A DNA stretch of 64,000 bases, from positions 3,146,046 to 3,210,045 of the forward strand of contig OX422214.1 of assembly GCA_949130495.1 (NCBI GenBank). The letters are read 5' to 3'. The DNA is from Sambucus nigra (taxonomy: Eukaryota > Streptophyta > Magnoliopsida > Dipsacales > Adoxaceae). Numbering within the stretch: the first letter of the stretch is position 1; the number at the start of each line of letters is the position of its first letter. Position numbers and translations under genes: made by a program. The notes below the pieces were generated by a model. That model was not told where the DNA came from. It worked only from the letters and a program-made list of their open reading frames with translations, and did not search any database. Positions 23,450 through 34,055 of this stretch are shown here, in pieces.

Positions 23450-26400
23450 CTACTCTATTGGTTTCATTCCTTTATCCTTTGAGACAGGTTCCTCGCCAGC
23501 AGGAGGATCCTCTAGACAAAGAGGAGAATTAATAAAGTTCATGTCCTTCAGCATTCTGACATTCATTATTGTAGGAGTGTCCAACAGGTGCTCAGGACGA
23601 GATACTTCAACTTGAGAATGAAGGTTATAATCACCAAGATATTTAGAGATCAAACTCCGAGGAATGGAACGAGCAGGAATCCATGCCATATCCAATTTAT
23701 AGGGAGGAACAGGCAAGTCTAGCAATCCAGGAGCATGATAATCCCATAAATAATGACCTTGTTCCAATTTTAATACACCCAGGGCGTTCAACCATCCCTG
23801 TTTATAACCTTCGTTGTTAGCATTTTCAAGGCGATCATCCAAATGGTAAAGAGCTTCATTATAGCCTGCATTCCAGAACTCCCGAGGCTGTTTATGGAAT
23901 TGGAAAGTTAATCTATCTACTTGCTCGAGAAAGTTCTTGATAAGAGCATCTTTATTATTCAGATCAGACTTCATCGCGGCCAATTGATCTTCTAAAGATA
24001 AATTTTTCTTAGACAAATCAGACAGAGCACGATCCTTAACATTCAGTTGGAATGCTTGAGTTTCCAGAGTAGATTGGGTGCGAGATTCTTCAACACTACG
24101 GCTAAGAACTCTTGATCGGTTCCGAGAAGCAACTGGAGAACTTTGCTCCTCGATTATTCTTCCTCGTCCCCGAGAACTCCTTCCTCGTCCCCGAGCAGTC
24201 ACAGGAATAATAGACTTTTTCAAGTCATCCAACTCTTGCCTTAGTTTGGCGTTTTCAACCTCTAGAAACGAAAAACCTTCATCAGTAACTGGTACTAATG
24301 CAGTGGAAGAGGAGGCAACGGATTCATATTGAGCCAATCTTTTCTGCAGACTATTATTTTCTTGTTCCAGGATCTCGGCAATTTGTCGGCAGGCTTCAAC
24401 TTCACCTTTTAGGGTCCTTTCCCTAATGTCATATGCAGCAATGATCTTTTTATGACCTGTATCAGAGGAAAGTTGTTGATATCTATTTTCATATTCCTCG
24501 TGTAATGAAGCCATCGATTCATTGTGCTGGCCTTGGAGATCCTTTAAGGAACAATGCAGCTCTTCAATCAATTCATAATAAGCGACATTGTTAGCTACAG
24601 CTCGGTGGAGTAAATCTTTCACGTACCGATAAGCCTCAGTCGCCTGTTCTGAAGCATCATGACCAAGAATGTCAGCAATTTCAGAAGAACTAATGTCTGT
24701 ATGACCAGCCCTATAGTATTGGTGACATTGCTGCATCAGCTCGGTATCATGAGAAGAGATTAGTTCCATTCTAGCAACAAACTAAAGACAAGAAAAAGAC
24801 AACAATCAACAAAGAATCATCAATAACGGCGATGAGTAAAGAAGTATTTTATTAGATCATAAAAGGATTACATTGTTCGATTACAAATGACAAAAAGATA
24901 GAAATGATACCGAACAACTTCACACCTTTTCCTTGTCTCCCAAGACTTTCTCGGGAGGCTGGGACGAGGAGCTCGGTTGCTCGGTGATAACAACAGCTTG
25001 GTCGGCAGAAATCTTCTCGGCAGGAGAAGGCATAGAAGAAATGTCCTCAATGACAGAGGGTTGAGAAGCAGAGATCGGGACATCCACAGCTATGGAAGAT
25101 TCATCTGATGCAGGTTCATCTTCTTCTTCTTCCACAATTGGTGGAGGAGGACCAGGGAGATGCCTTTGGAATAGCTCAGAATCGTCTTGGGTTTTTAGCT
25201 CTTGTAGAGCAGCTACCCAACCATCATAGAAGTATTTCAACTCCCCATATTTGACTTGAGATGTCATAGCTGCAATCCCTTTATCCCATCCTTTCTCCCA
25301 ACCAGCACTGAAATGTTTCTTAACTACAGCTTTTCTTTTCAACTTCTCCGAGGAGAGTTTGACATCCAATTGTTCTTTCTGGATTTTGATGTCTCGCAAG
25401 ATAGATAGTTCTTTTTCTGCATTCTTCAGTTGGTCATCGCATTTTTGCTGATTGACCTCTAAGCTTTTCACCTTCTCCTCCAAATTCTTGGAGGTTTCAG
25501 CCATCTTCATCTTATCAGCCTCAGCTGCAGCCAATTTTTTCTCCCAGGCAGCTTTCTCCTCGACGTACTGCTGGCGAGATTCTTTCACAGATTGGGCTAA
25601 ACCCAAGAGGGCATCGTCAACATCGGACGAGGAACTAGAAGCTTTAATAGCTTGATCTTTCTTCACGATGGTATTGAAACAGTTCACCAGCTGAAAGATA
25701 AGAAAAACAATAAAGTCAATACAAATGCAAGAAATCAAGAAAAAGAAAGAAAGACCAAAGGTATGAGAAATTTACTGAAGAAAGATGGCGAGCAGCTAGG
25801 GATGTCAGTGTATCCCTAGGAATCTTTTCATCAACCCCGAGAACCTCGGGTATAACTGAGCTCGTTGAGGAGCTCGGAAGAATGATTTTTGAAACATTAC
25901 TACCACCAGCGGGTAGAGAAGATGCAGTTCCAGCAAGATTAACCGAAGACGATTTCCTCAATCTCTTCAAAGGAGGGTCAGCAGCATCAACCAAGGAAGA
26001 AGTCTTGGTCGGAGATATTGTAATTACATCAGCACTAGCACTTTTCTTGCTCGGGGCCACTGGGGGCTTCTCGGCAAATTTGGAGGAACTGGCATCTACT
26101 TTTTTAGTCCCCTCTGGGACATCAATTTTACTTTTCTTTGCTTCAACAGCAGAAGAAATTTCACCAAATAGAGCAGGAGGAGCTCTTTTCTTGCCCATTC
26201 TCTGGGATAGGGAAATATGAGAATCTGAAGATGAACTTTCTGGTGTTGAGGCTGGTTCAACAGGGCGAGCAGTATAAGAGGTTGTGTAGCTCTTATACTG
26301 CAGCAAATATGATGCAGATCTAATATGCTCGTCTGCAATCGTCTTATGCAAATTCCAGATAAGTTTTAAATGCTTGATATTCACTTCCGACTCTTTTGGA

Positions 26401-27014
26401 GTTTTTCTTTTACTATCAACTGCAAATAAATACATAAATCTCAGTCATACATTTTGTGAAACATGATGAAAACGCAATTTCATAAGTAAAATAAAAATGA
26501 AAAATAAACCTATCCCATTGCCGTATGGGGGGCATCTGGGACCGTTGTATACTTCATTCCCAGATAAAGGCGCGTGTTGCCAATTTTTTATGACCAACCC
26601 ATGCTCAAAATAATCTCTATTTGAATCAGGGAGGTTAACTACAAGGGCTCTATTTAAAAACCTAGTTTTTAAATAATAAATATTATCTAAAGTGGCCCAT
26701 TTATAGCAGTACATGATTTCTGGGATCCCTATACGAGTCCCATGAGTTAGATTTAACTTGTGCACCCCGTTAATTATTCTCCATGAATTGGGGGCTATTT
26801 TTGCAGGAACAAGATCAAAATATTGACAAAACTCAAGACATAATGGGTTTGGGGGAAAAGAAAAACCACATTCAGCAATGAAAAGACTGGGGAACCAATG
26901 TCCCTCAGCCAATCGAAAGTAATCTAAAGGCTCAGAAAGAACCTCTAGAATTACCCAAGAAGGAATGGAAAAGTCAGAACGAAATTTCTCAGCAGATTCA
27001 ACAATATAAACCAT
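23450..27014 (-). CDS. Element B antisense accessory gene, four exons, 1081 residues predicted
   Basis: Exons by my reading: 27014-26510, 26419-25776, 25690-24926 and 24781-23450. Introns of 90, 85 and 144 bases all have GT-AG ends. The exons sum to 3246 bases, exactly 1082 codons with the stop. The start, MVYIVES, is conserved in A (MVYLVES). Residues 1-168 resemble the plant 'putative gypsy type transposon' domain (PF04195-like, from memory). Exon 2 adds a conserved patch and a Ser/Pro/Lys linker. Exon 3 adds a coiled coil (about 415-505) and a G-W-x-K-G-W motif. Exon 4 adds more coiled coil, an Arg/Gly/Ser patch and a related G-Y...G-Y-x-x-G-W motif. Function unknown. If intron 3 is retained, a 639-residue form ends at 24920. 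Confidence 0.72.
24782..24925 (-). other. Element B antisense intron 3 with internal poly(A) signal
   Basis: Donor AAG/GTGTGA, acceptor TGTCTTTAG, both at codon boundaries. Retention ends the protein at TGA (24922-24920). The minus strand carries CTAATAAAAT near 24855-24846. The same stop, poly(A) signal and in-frame acceptor exist in A, which suggests alternative 3' ends. Confidence 0.55.
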
Positions 27015-27180
27015 ATTGAATAAAAGAGATGCAGAAGAAAGGAAGAAAATCTTACAGAAAGAAAGGAGATATGTTGACAACGAACGGAAACAATGATGAA
27101 CACACAAGAGAGAGGAAGAGAATAGAAAACTTGAAGGCAGAAAAATGGAAAGTGTAGACGACGGTATGGTTACCAAAGGG

Positions 27181-27192
27181 GTTTAAATACTT
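27181..27192 (-). promoter_or_regulatory. TATA box of the antisense gene in B
   Basis: The minus strand reads AAGTATTTAAAC, about 170 bases upstream of the start codon at 27014. The same word and spacing occur in A. The promoter lies inside the element, between the gene and the polypurine tract. Confidence 0.55.
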
Positions 27193-27416
27193 TGCATTGG
27201 GAAGCGGCGAAAGAAATGATTACTAAAAAGAAACTACTGAACTTCCGGCGGCTAAAAAGACAAAAGTTGCACGAAGATCGAAGCGTTTATAAAAAGGCGG
27301 AAACTGCAAAATGAGAAGGAAATTTGAATACAATGCTCCTAAAACCCAGGAAGGTCATTTAATATTACCATATACCGAGAAAGAATGTCCCATACTCCTC
27401 AAAGTTCGAAATATGA

Positions 27417-27431
27417 AACATTGGGGGCTTC
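27417..27431 (+). other. Element B polypurine tract
   Basis: Contains acattgggggcttc, directly before the 3' LTR. Aligned with 11531-11545 in A. Confidence 0.8.
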
Positions 27432-28017
27432 TGTTGATACCAAAATTAATATGCTGATGTGGACGAATAGTATGAAGACACGTGTCGATCTACGTGGCAC
27501 AATAACAGCGAGGAAGATCATTTACTGAACAACCGTGGTTGGTACCGAGCAACGAGAATACACCGAGGAGCTCTATCATGCCGAGGAACCCCATCCGAGG
27601 AACTATATCATCCTGAGATACTCTAAGCACTCCGAGGAACTCTTGATCAACGAGCAACTAAGGCGGTCCGAACTGCACCTCGGCCGTGTCATCAATTATC
27701 AGACGAACAACTGTTCAACTATTCATTAGATTCTTGACGCACACGCTGCATTAAATGTATTACCCATTCATATGTATATCATTTAATGTATTGGACCTTT
27801 CATGTACAGCCTTGAGGCTATAAATACCTTGTATCAATCCCATTCATGGGGAGGGGAATTTCTTGAGAGAACTTGTAATCAAGAATTCCACAAACACTCA
27901 GCAATAACATAACAGTGGACGTAGGCTTTATTCCTAGCCGAACCACTTTAAAAATCTTTGTCTTATTTATTTATCTGTGATTGAATAATTAGAGCAATCT
28001 AGTTTTTTACATCAACA
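27432..28017 (+). repeat. Element B 3' LTR
   Basis: 586 bases, tgttgatacc...catcaaca, offset 11539 from the 5' LTR. I found no difference from 15893-16478 by eye. Confidence 0.96.
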
Positions 28018-28085
28018 ACATATTCCCTATTCTCCTCTTTGGATTGGTCGTAAATCAGATAAACATTAAAATACACCATGACTAT
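28018..28085 (-). pseudogene. Element D RT fragment trapped between elements B and C
   Basis: Only 68 bases, bounded by the target duplications of B (28018-28022) and C (28081-28085). The minus strand reads V-Y-F-N-V-Y-L-I-Y-D, a decayed version of the RT active-site strand (normally YFDDILIY), then S-K-E-E-N. It joins 35124 on its right and 15892 on its left once B and C are removed. The 19-base word cattaaaatacaccatgac occurs here (28064-28082) and at 15871-15889. Confidence 0.8.
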
Positions 28086-29156
28086 TGTAAGAACATAATT
28101 CTTATCATGTGCTTTTGTTTTAATTGTCTTAATTCCGGACAAAATAAATTAAGTCTAGGCTAGTTTTAATTATGAAATTTAATTGAGGATACGACAAAGT
28201 TTAAGTCCAAGAATGTGAAATTTAAAGTGTTGAAGAAGATTTCAAGTCAAGAGGTGTTGCATATGTTTAAGATCACTCAAGTATGAATACTTATAAGCAT
28301 TTGAGTAATTTTGTATATTGATTAAATGCTGGGTGATTTAAATAATTGGGAATTAAATCTTTTTATGTTTTAAAAATATTTCTGAGTTGCAAAAAGTTTA
28401 AAGAAAATTCGAGGATTTATTTAAAAGAAAAATATTACTTTAATTAGTGTCGCTCGAATGAGAACTCTGGATCATTCAAACGACATCCCTATATCGCACG
28501 AACGAGATCCACATCTCGCTCGAATGACCTGCCGCCTCGATTTTTGTGTTTTCATTTTCTTGGACTCTATGCTGCGCATTTATAAATAAAAAACATAACT
28601 ATGAAAGTTTCATAAGGCATAATAGTTTCAAAAACTTATTCCCATACAGTTTTTCATTCATCCGGCGTTTATTCAAGATCCTATTACTCAATTCCAAAGT
28701 TAGTGATCTTGAACGCATTTATCGGAAGACAATTCATTCACTACACTATGTTGCACTTTATGGGGAGAACTCTACAATCGGAGAGCTGCGCGCTATTGTA
28801 CAGGGAGTCCTTATGAAGTAACTTGTGGAGAAGCCGTATTCTTCTCTACTGCTGACCACCTGGAGTTCTTACAGGAGATTCCAGCCGAGACATCGAAACT
28901 GACACCTGCGGGTATTTCGTATGTCACCCTAAGTCATTATAATCTGTGTAAGTTGTGTCTTACAAATTATAGTGAAATAAAACGGTTTTATCCTTCGGGG
29001 AGTTTTTCTGAAATTGTTTCTTTTACCGCATGCTTTATTCATGGAATGTATTTAATCACTTAGATTCATGTTTAGGGTTTAAGAAGTTAAAATTGGTTTT
29101 AACTAAAAATTATAACAAAGTTGTTTTTACGTAAAGTACACACTCTTGCCTTTTCA
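28086..29156 (+). repeat. Element C 5' LTR
   Basis: tgtaagaaca...ccttttca, 1071 bases. It has a cluster of TCGTTCGAACGA-like half-dyads at 28449-28530, a TATA box (ttataaata, 28580-28590), and a downstream part with the word gagaactctacaatcggaga that is also present in solo LTR F. Confidence 0.9.
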
Positions 29157-29159
29157 AAT

Positions 29160-29171
29160 TGGTATCAGAGC
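29160..29171 (+). other. Element C primer binding site
   Basis: TGGTATCAGAGC, complementary to the 3' end of plant initiator tRNA-Met, three bases after the LTR. Confidence 0.93.
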
Positions 29172-29281
29172 TTATTGCACTATCTTATTATGTTTGAGAT
29201 CCCGTGTCTTTAGGTATGCCTTTGGGTGGTTTTGATGATTTTATAATTCACTTGTTTGAATCATCTAATTAGAAATCACAC

Positions 29282-30249
29282 ATGAAAACTGCTCTTAAAA
29301 AATTGGTTAATAAGGGTGATTATGAAAAGTGTCTTTGCTGCGAAGGGATTGGTCACAGGATAGATAAGTGTCCCACTAAACTTAAAGAAAATTTTAATAA
29401 ACCTATAAATTGTGTTTCTACCCTTAGTGATAGTGACCCAGAAGAAGAAAACTTTTATGCTAGTAAGCGTGAACTTCCCACCTTTGTGACTAGTCATGTA
29501 AGTGATAAAGACTTACCTTTGCATGATTCTTCCGTAGCCACAGAAGTTGATACACCTGAGAGTGAGGGTGAGGTGAGTGAGGATGAGAGAGAAGACGAGA
29601 GAGATTTTCAAACTTCTTTCAAAGAATTGTATGGAGAAACTTTAAAAGCAAAGAAAGCAAATGTGAAATTAGGAGCTATGTTGAACGAACGTGCCATAGA
29701 AATAAATAATTCCAATGCTTTAATTAAGGATCTTAGGGAACAAGAAAAGAAAATTGGAGAGAAGCTAGAATATGTCGAGGGTGATAGAGATAGTCTTCGG
29801 GGGTTGATGGAGACTATGAAAAAGGAAATTATGGAGTTTGAAAATTCAACGCGTTTACTTGAGTCAAGGATCGGTGAGCTTAAGGAAAAATTGAGAGATT
29901 CGAGTAAAGTTAAGTTTGATTTGGAGGCTAGGTCTAAAAATTTAGACAAAATGTTAGGCACCATCAAAATCAAAGATAATCGGTGTGGTATTGGCTTCGA
30001 TAATCATGTCGCACCTGCTCCCAAAGCTAAAATCGTGAAAACAAGACAGCCGCCTTAGAACTTTACGTGAGGTATAATCGGCCTATTGGACACGCTCCTC
30101 ACTGTATCTACCCTTGCACTCATTGTGGTAGGATAGGTCATCTTAGACATGTTTTCTACGATCTTAAGAATGCTCCTAGAAAGTCTGAAGCCATTCCGTT
30201 TCCCAGTGCCCCTACTCATCGATTCACACCTACTAGGGTTAGGAAGTAG
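29282..30249 (+). pseudogene. Element C gag C-terminal remnant with two zinc knuckles
   Basis: An open frame of 258 codons (29282-30058) begins close after the primer site and lacks the capsid half of a copia Gag. It has a canonical zinc knuckle (Cys17, Cys20, His25, Cys30), an acidic stretch and a long coiled coil (about residues 105-225). After a stop, a second frame (30067-30249) has a C-T-H-C-G-R-I-G-H knuckle and basic residues. The order of knuckle, coiled coil and knuckle resembles SIRE-type Gag. The short product could still bind RNA, but I cannot show that it is expressed. Confidence 0.7.
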
Positions 30250-31490
30250 AATTTAGAAGCGTTAGGCATTAGGCTTGGTGATTCTCGCAACATTGCTCGT
30301 GGTTCTCCTTATATTTCATCTTTCGATTGAGGTTGTTCGTTGGTTTGCCATACACTACTTTTTACATCATGCGTTATATTTTTCTAGTGTTATGGCATGT
30401 TTCTAGTTTTTGGTATGTATTTGAGTTTTTTCAAAAATACAAAAATATTTTATTTTTTTATAAAAAACTTTTAAAAATACAAAAATATTTTGCTTTTAAT
30501 AAAAACTTTTGAAAATACAAAAAGATTTTTGGCTTTTGAGTCGTGATGTTACATGGTTGATGTGGGATATTGGTGTGCTTGATTCCCTCCCTTCTTTCAT
30601 TATTCATGTGGCTAGGACTTTTGGTCATTATTATTGATGCCTAGAATGATCTTAACCTTTTCACTATGGGGTTTTTTCGAAGTTGATATGCATTTTGATT
30701 CGACTTTGCTTATATGCCATCCTTGTACACATGCATGAGTTTATATGAATGTTTGACGTCTCTTGCATATTTGAGTTTGGTGAGACGTTCTTATATCAAT
30801 TTTGTCATATATGCATAAGTAAACTTAAGGAGGAGGTGTGCTTGTAAGAACTATTTTTCGTGAGAATTAATATTGAAAAAATGATGAGTGTTCACGGGAA
30901 AGGGCTGCTAGAGTATAAAATTGACTCATCGTGAAAGCCACCATTTAAAAGAGACCAAAAGAAAATCAAGGCAATAAAAATTCATATGCCAATAATTGGG
31001 GCCAATAGGACTTTCTCTAAGTTGAGATTGATAGATATTTCTAAAGACCTTGATAAATACATATATATGAGGGAGTTTGGTTGGAGATAAATTTAAACGG
31101 GTTTGCACCACGATTCCTACGTTAAAACATCTTATCATGACGCTATTATTTGTAGAATCGTCAACAATCCGGACTTGTGTGCATGTTGATTAAGTTTAGT
31201 TCATTAAACTCACACTTATTTTGTCACACGCTTTGAGGAAGTTTGATGATTCCTTGCTATCAATTAGAAATTTTTGATAGATTCAACGTATTTAAATGAT
31301 GACTTATTTGTTGTAGTTCACTCCCAAACAATCCACATTCATGATGGAGCACATTGGTACCATGTTAACATGAATTTCCCGTTAGTGGTTTTTCACACCA
31401 TTTTCTGTTTTGCTATCTGTTTCTGTGTTCCAGGTACTATTTTGGGATAATTTTTTCACTGGGAAAATACTGACTGTTTTTCGGGTGTTT
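30250..31490 (+). other. Element C non-coding middle region
   Basis: There is no ORF of note. Repeats of aaaaatacaaaaatatttt-like words occur at 30430-30530. A segment near 30935-30990 (gaaagccaccatt, then aaagag) matches the minus strand of element E near 59745-59700, so this region corresponds to the sequence downstream of pol in SIRE-like elements. Pol itself has been lost. Confidence 0.55.
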
Positions 31491-31499
31491 ATGGAAATT

Positions 31500-31680
31500 T
31501 TAGTTTGTCGTTCGAACGACATCTTATGTCGCATGAATCTGTCGTTCAAGAGACATTCAAAGTCGTTCGAGCGACTTATCAGAGTCATTCGAGCGACATC
31601 AAGCGAGATCAGGGTTTCTTTTAACATTTGTCATTCTCTCTTCTCTATTTTCTCTTTCTCATATCTCACTCCCTATAAAT
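31500..31680 (+). promoter_or_regulatory. Internal promoter-like region: dyad cluster and TATA box
   Basis: gtcgttcgaacgac at 31507-31520 is a perfect dyad. It is followed by four or five diverged copies (gtcgttcaag, gtcgttcgagcgac, gtcattcgagcgac) up to 31605, then a TATA-like cctataaat at 31672-31680. The accessory ORF starts at 32218. The same order of cluster then TATA box occurs in the LTR U3 of C, E and F. Confidence 0.55.
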
Positions 31681-32217
31681 CAAAAAATGGCGACATCACC
31701 AGTTTTCTTTAATATCCGCCATTGATGAGCTTTTGAAGCTTCACATTTCTTGTTTTCATCTCTGTCTTGAGTGCGTACATCTTTCCATTTCATCCATTGA
31801 TGCTCCTGAGATCCTTGGTAACATCACTGGTTCAAAAAGAGATCGACGACGGCCATTCTTTTTTGGTTGATTCTCCAGCGTTCTCGGTTAGTTCTCCGAC
31901 GTTTGTTCCTCTCATTGTTTCTCCGGCGTGTGACTCTTCCAGAGAGTTGTGATTCGATGATTTTGTGTTCAACACAATCCTACAACTCTTGTTTTTTGGT
32001 GAGCAGTTCCCATTTTTCGTTGATTTCAAGGTAATTCTGTTCATTTTTTTTAAATCATTTGAAAAAATTTAGTTGTTGTTTCTGATTTTGACTGTTGTTG
32101 TGGTTGGTGTTCGTGGTGGTTCGGTTGTATTGTTGTACGGAGATAGGTTATTAGGTGTGCGTGTGTGTTCCTCGATAACTGTTCACTCTCATACATCACA
32201 CATTACACTATTTTGTC

Positions 32218-33371
32218 ATGCCTTCTAGACGTCGTGGTGCCCCGACAAGCCGACTCGATGCGCCACCACCCTCTGCTCGATCTTAGATAACTCAGGCTAG
32301 TAGGCCACCGTACTCCCCAGTGAGATGGGACACTCATGTTGAGTATGATCATTACTGCTTATTGGGTCTCCACATTCGGTCTGTTGTTCACGAGAGGGTG
32401 TTTCGTTATTCTGAGTTTCAGGGGTTAGGAATTCAACACTATTTGTCTAATAGGGGATGGGATTATATATTTGAGGCTTGTGGGGTTGTCTATCGGGACA
32501 TTGTCCAAGACTTTTTCTTTCACACTCTTCCCCACGCTGAGGGGATCTTTTCTACTATACGTGATGTTCTCGTTCTCGTCACAGAAGATCTCATAGCTAT
32601 TTTTTTGCACCTTCCCCGTGTCCCTGACGCTATGTTTCCTCGTTATACCGACGATGGACCTACATATGACGATATTCTGTGTCATTTCTTCTGGGAGATT
32701 CCCCAGGCAGGTACTACTATGTACATTGCCAGCTTTTTCCTGCCTTCCGTGTACATAATAGATTTGTGTCAGCATCCATTTATCCTAGGATAAATCATAC
32801 TCAGATTGGATCTGACATTGTCTATTTCATGTATCACGTCTCTTAGAGGTGGGATATCAATCTACCGATGATCATACTTCATGTTATATCATCTGTTATC
32901 GTCAGTGGTACCATTCCAGTCTGCCCTGCTCTTCCGTATGGGATTCTCATCTCCATCATTTGCACTACAGCTGGGGTTCCTATTTTAGAGGGTGATCAGC
33001 GTCTCCCTTTACCTGTCGTTATTGATCATAATACTTTCACTCGTTCCAAGAATCATTTACCCTAGGCAACGAGAGCTAGTGCTCCACCCCCTGAGGGAGC
33101 CTTCTCTAACGCTGATCCCTATCAGCCTGGTGATCACACTATCCCCAGCATCTATGAGTTTTCTTAGCCACCACCCCCCACTCCTGCTCCCACTCGTCCT
33201 ATTGAGGAGGATGTTTCTACCTTACAGGCACAAGTAGCTTCTCAGTCCAGGATGTATGACTCTATCATGGCCAGATTTGATGCTAAGGCCAATGCCCGTG
33301 TCCGTGTCGAATCCAGGATGATAACATTTTTTAATGAGATGAGACAGAGAGAGCAGCTCCAAGGCGCGTGA
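32218..33371 (+). pseudogene. Element C accessory ORF, plant transposon-protein domain
   Basis: The start is MPSRRRGAP, followed by a stop at 32284. An open stretch at 32320-32793 then contains R-S-V-V-H-E-R-V, G-W-D-Y-I-F and D-F-F-F, and a frame change near 32730 continues the homology (R-W-D-I-N-L-P, A-G-V-P-I). The end is a Pro-rich and coiled-coil tail ending near 33371. This pattern fits the 'putative plant transposon protein' domain (PF20167-like, from memory). Element E has a related ORF at 41594-41850 on its own strand. The function of this domain is unknown. This copy is broken by at least one stop and one shift. Confidence 0.68.
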
Positions 33372-34042
33372 TCTTTTAGACTAGGTCCTATTTCATCTAC
33401 ATACACTGATCATGCTTCTGATGATGATGATGCTCCTGCTGATGCCTAGATGTATTTGTTTTATTGTATCTGAGACATTGAGATTCCTGATGTATTTATT
33501 TATTCTCAAATATGATGTACTTTTATGGACAACTGTATTACTATGGGTTTATTTTATGACATGGATGTATAGTTTCATTTGCAGTTTTAGGAATTCTCTC
33601 CTTATGCTTCAGGTACTCCTATTTTTATGATCCATTTTCATACTGATATTGTTTATCTAGCCATGCTATTCATTCTCATATATTCATGCTAGACTTGGTG
33701 TGTTTGTTCCACCTTTTGTCTATTCCAGGTAAAAATGGGGAGAGATATGTGATATAGGGGGAGTATTTATTATGATATTATATTTTCTTTATTCCTCCAT
33801 ACTTCACTTGGGTATTTGTTTGTGTCTCTTGTGTGTAGGTATTGTTTTCAGAGATTCAGATATTTATTGATACATCACATTCAGGGATAGATTCAAATGA
33901 TTGCCATTGAGAGACAGAATCAGAGGCTTGCCATTTACTCAGTTTCACTATGTCCTGTATTTTTATATTTTTGAGTTTTGGGATAGAACATGTATTTGTT
34001 TACGGCATATAGCATTTTGTTTAGTTTTGTCCCCTAATAGCC
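33372..34042 (+). other. Element C 3' untranslated region
   Basis: T-rich DNA between the accessory ORF and the polypurine tract, without coding pattern. A run of atgatgatgatgct-type codons lies near 33418-33440. Confidence 0.5.
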
Positions 34043-34055
34043 AAAGGGGGAGATT
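34043..34055 (+). other. Element C polypurine tract
   Basis: aaagggggagatt, directly before the 3' LTR. Element E has the same tract on the minus strand at 40783-40797. Confidence 0.9.

Larger units (their letters stand above)
15893..28017 (+). mobile_element. Element B: complete, very young Tat-type Ty3/gypsy retrotransposon
   Basis: The element is 12125 bases long, with two 586-base LTRs that I read as identical throughout, a perfect five-base target duplication, a primer site and a polypurine tract. Its proteins align with those of A along their whole length, so both belong to one family. It is inserted into the RT gene of element D. Despite its youth, gag-pol has three lesions: a one-base deletion near 18222, a TGA at 20195-20197 and an extra C in 21627-21631. 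The 3' third carries tandem repeats and a large antisense gene. The two RNase H domains and absence of a chromodomain put it in the Tat clade (Retand-like). Confidence 0.96.

Noticed and set aside
24920..25738. Antisense exon 3 as a separate gene starting at its first Met (25738)
   Set aside because: That Met lies in the predicted intron 2; the conserved reading starts at the splice acceptor at 25690 in phase with exon 2.
28449..28530. Heat-shock elements in the dyad clusters
   Set aside because: The half-sites are TTCGAA with no two-base gap, whereas heat-shock elements need GAA and TTC units separated by two bases.
29608..29973. Minus-strand 121-codon frame opposite the C gag remnant
   Set aside because: It is the shadow of a coiled-coil coding sequence, with no motif.
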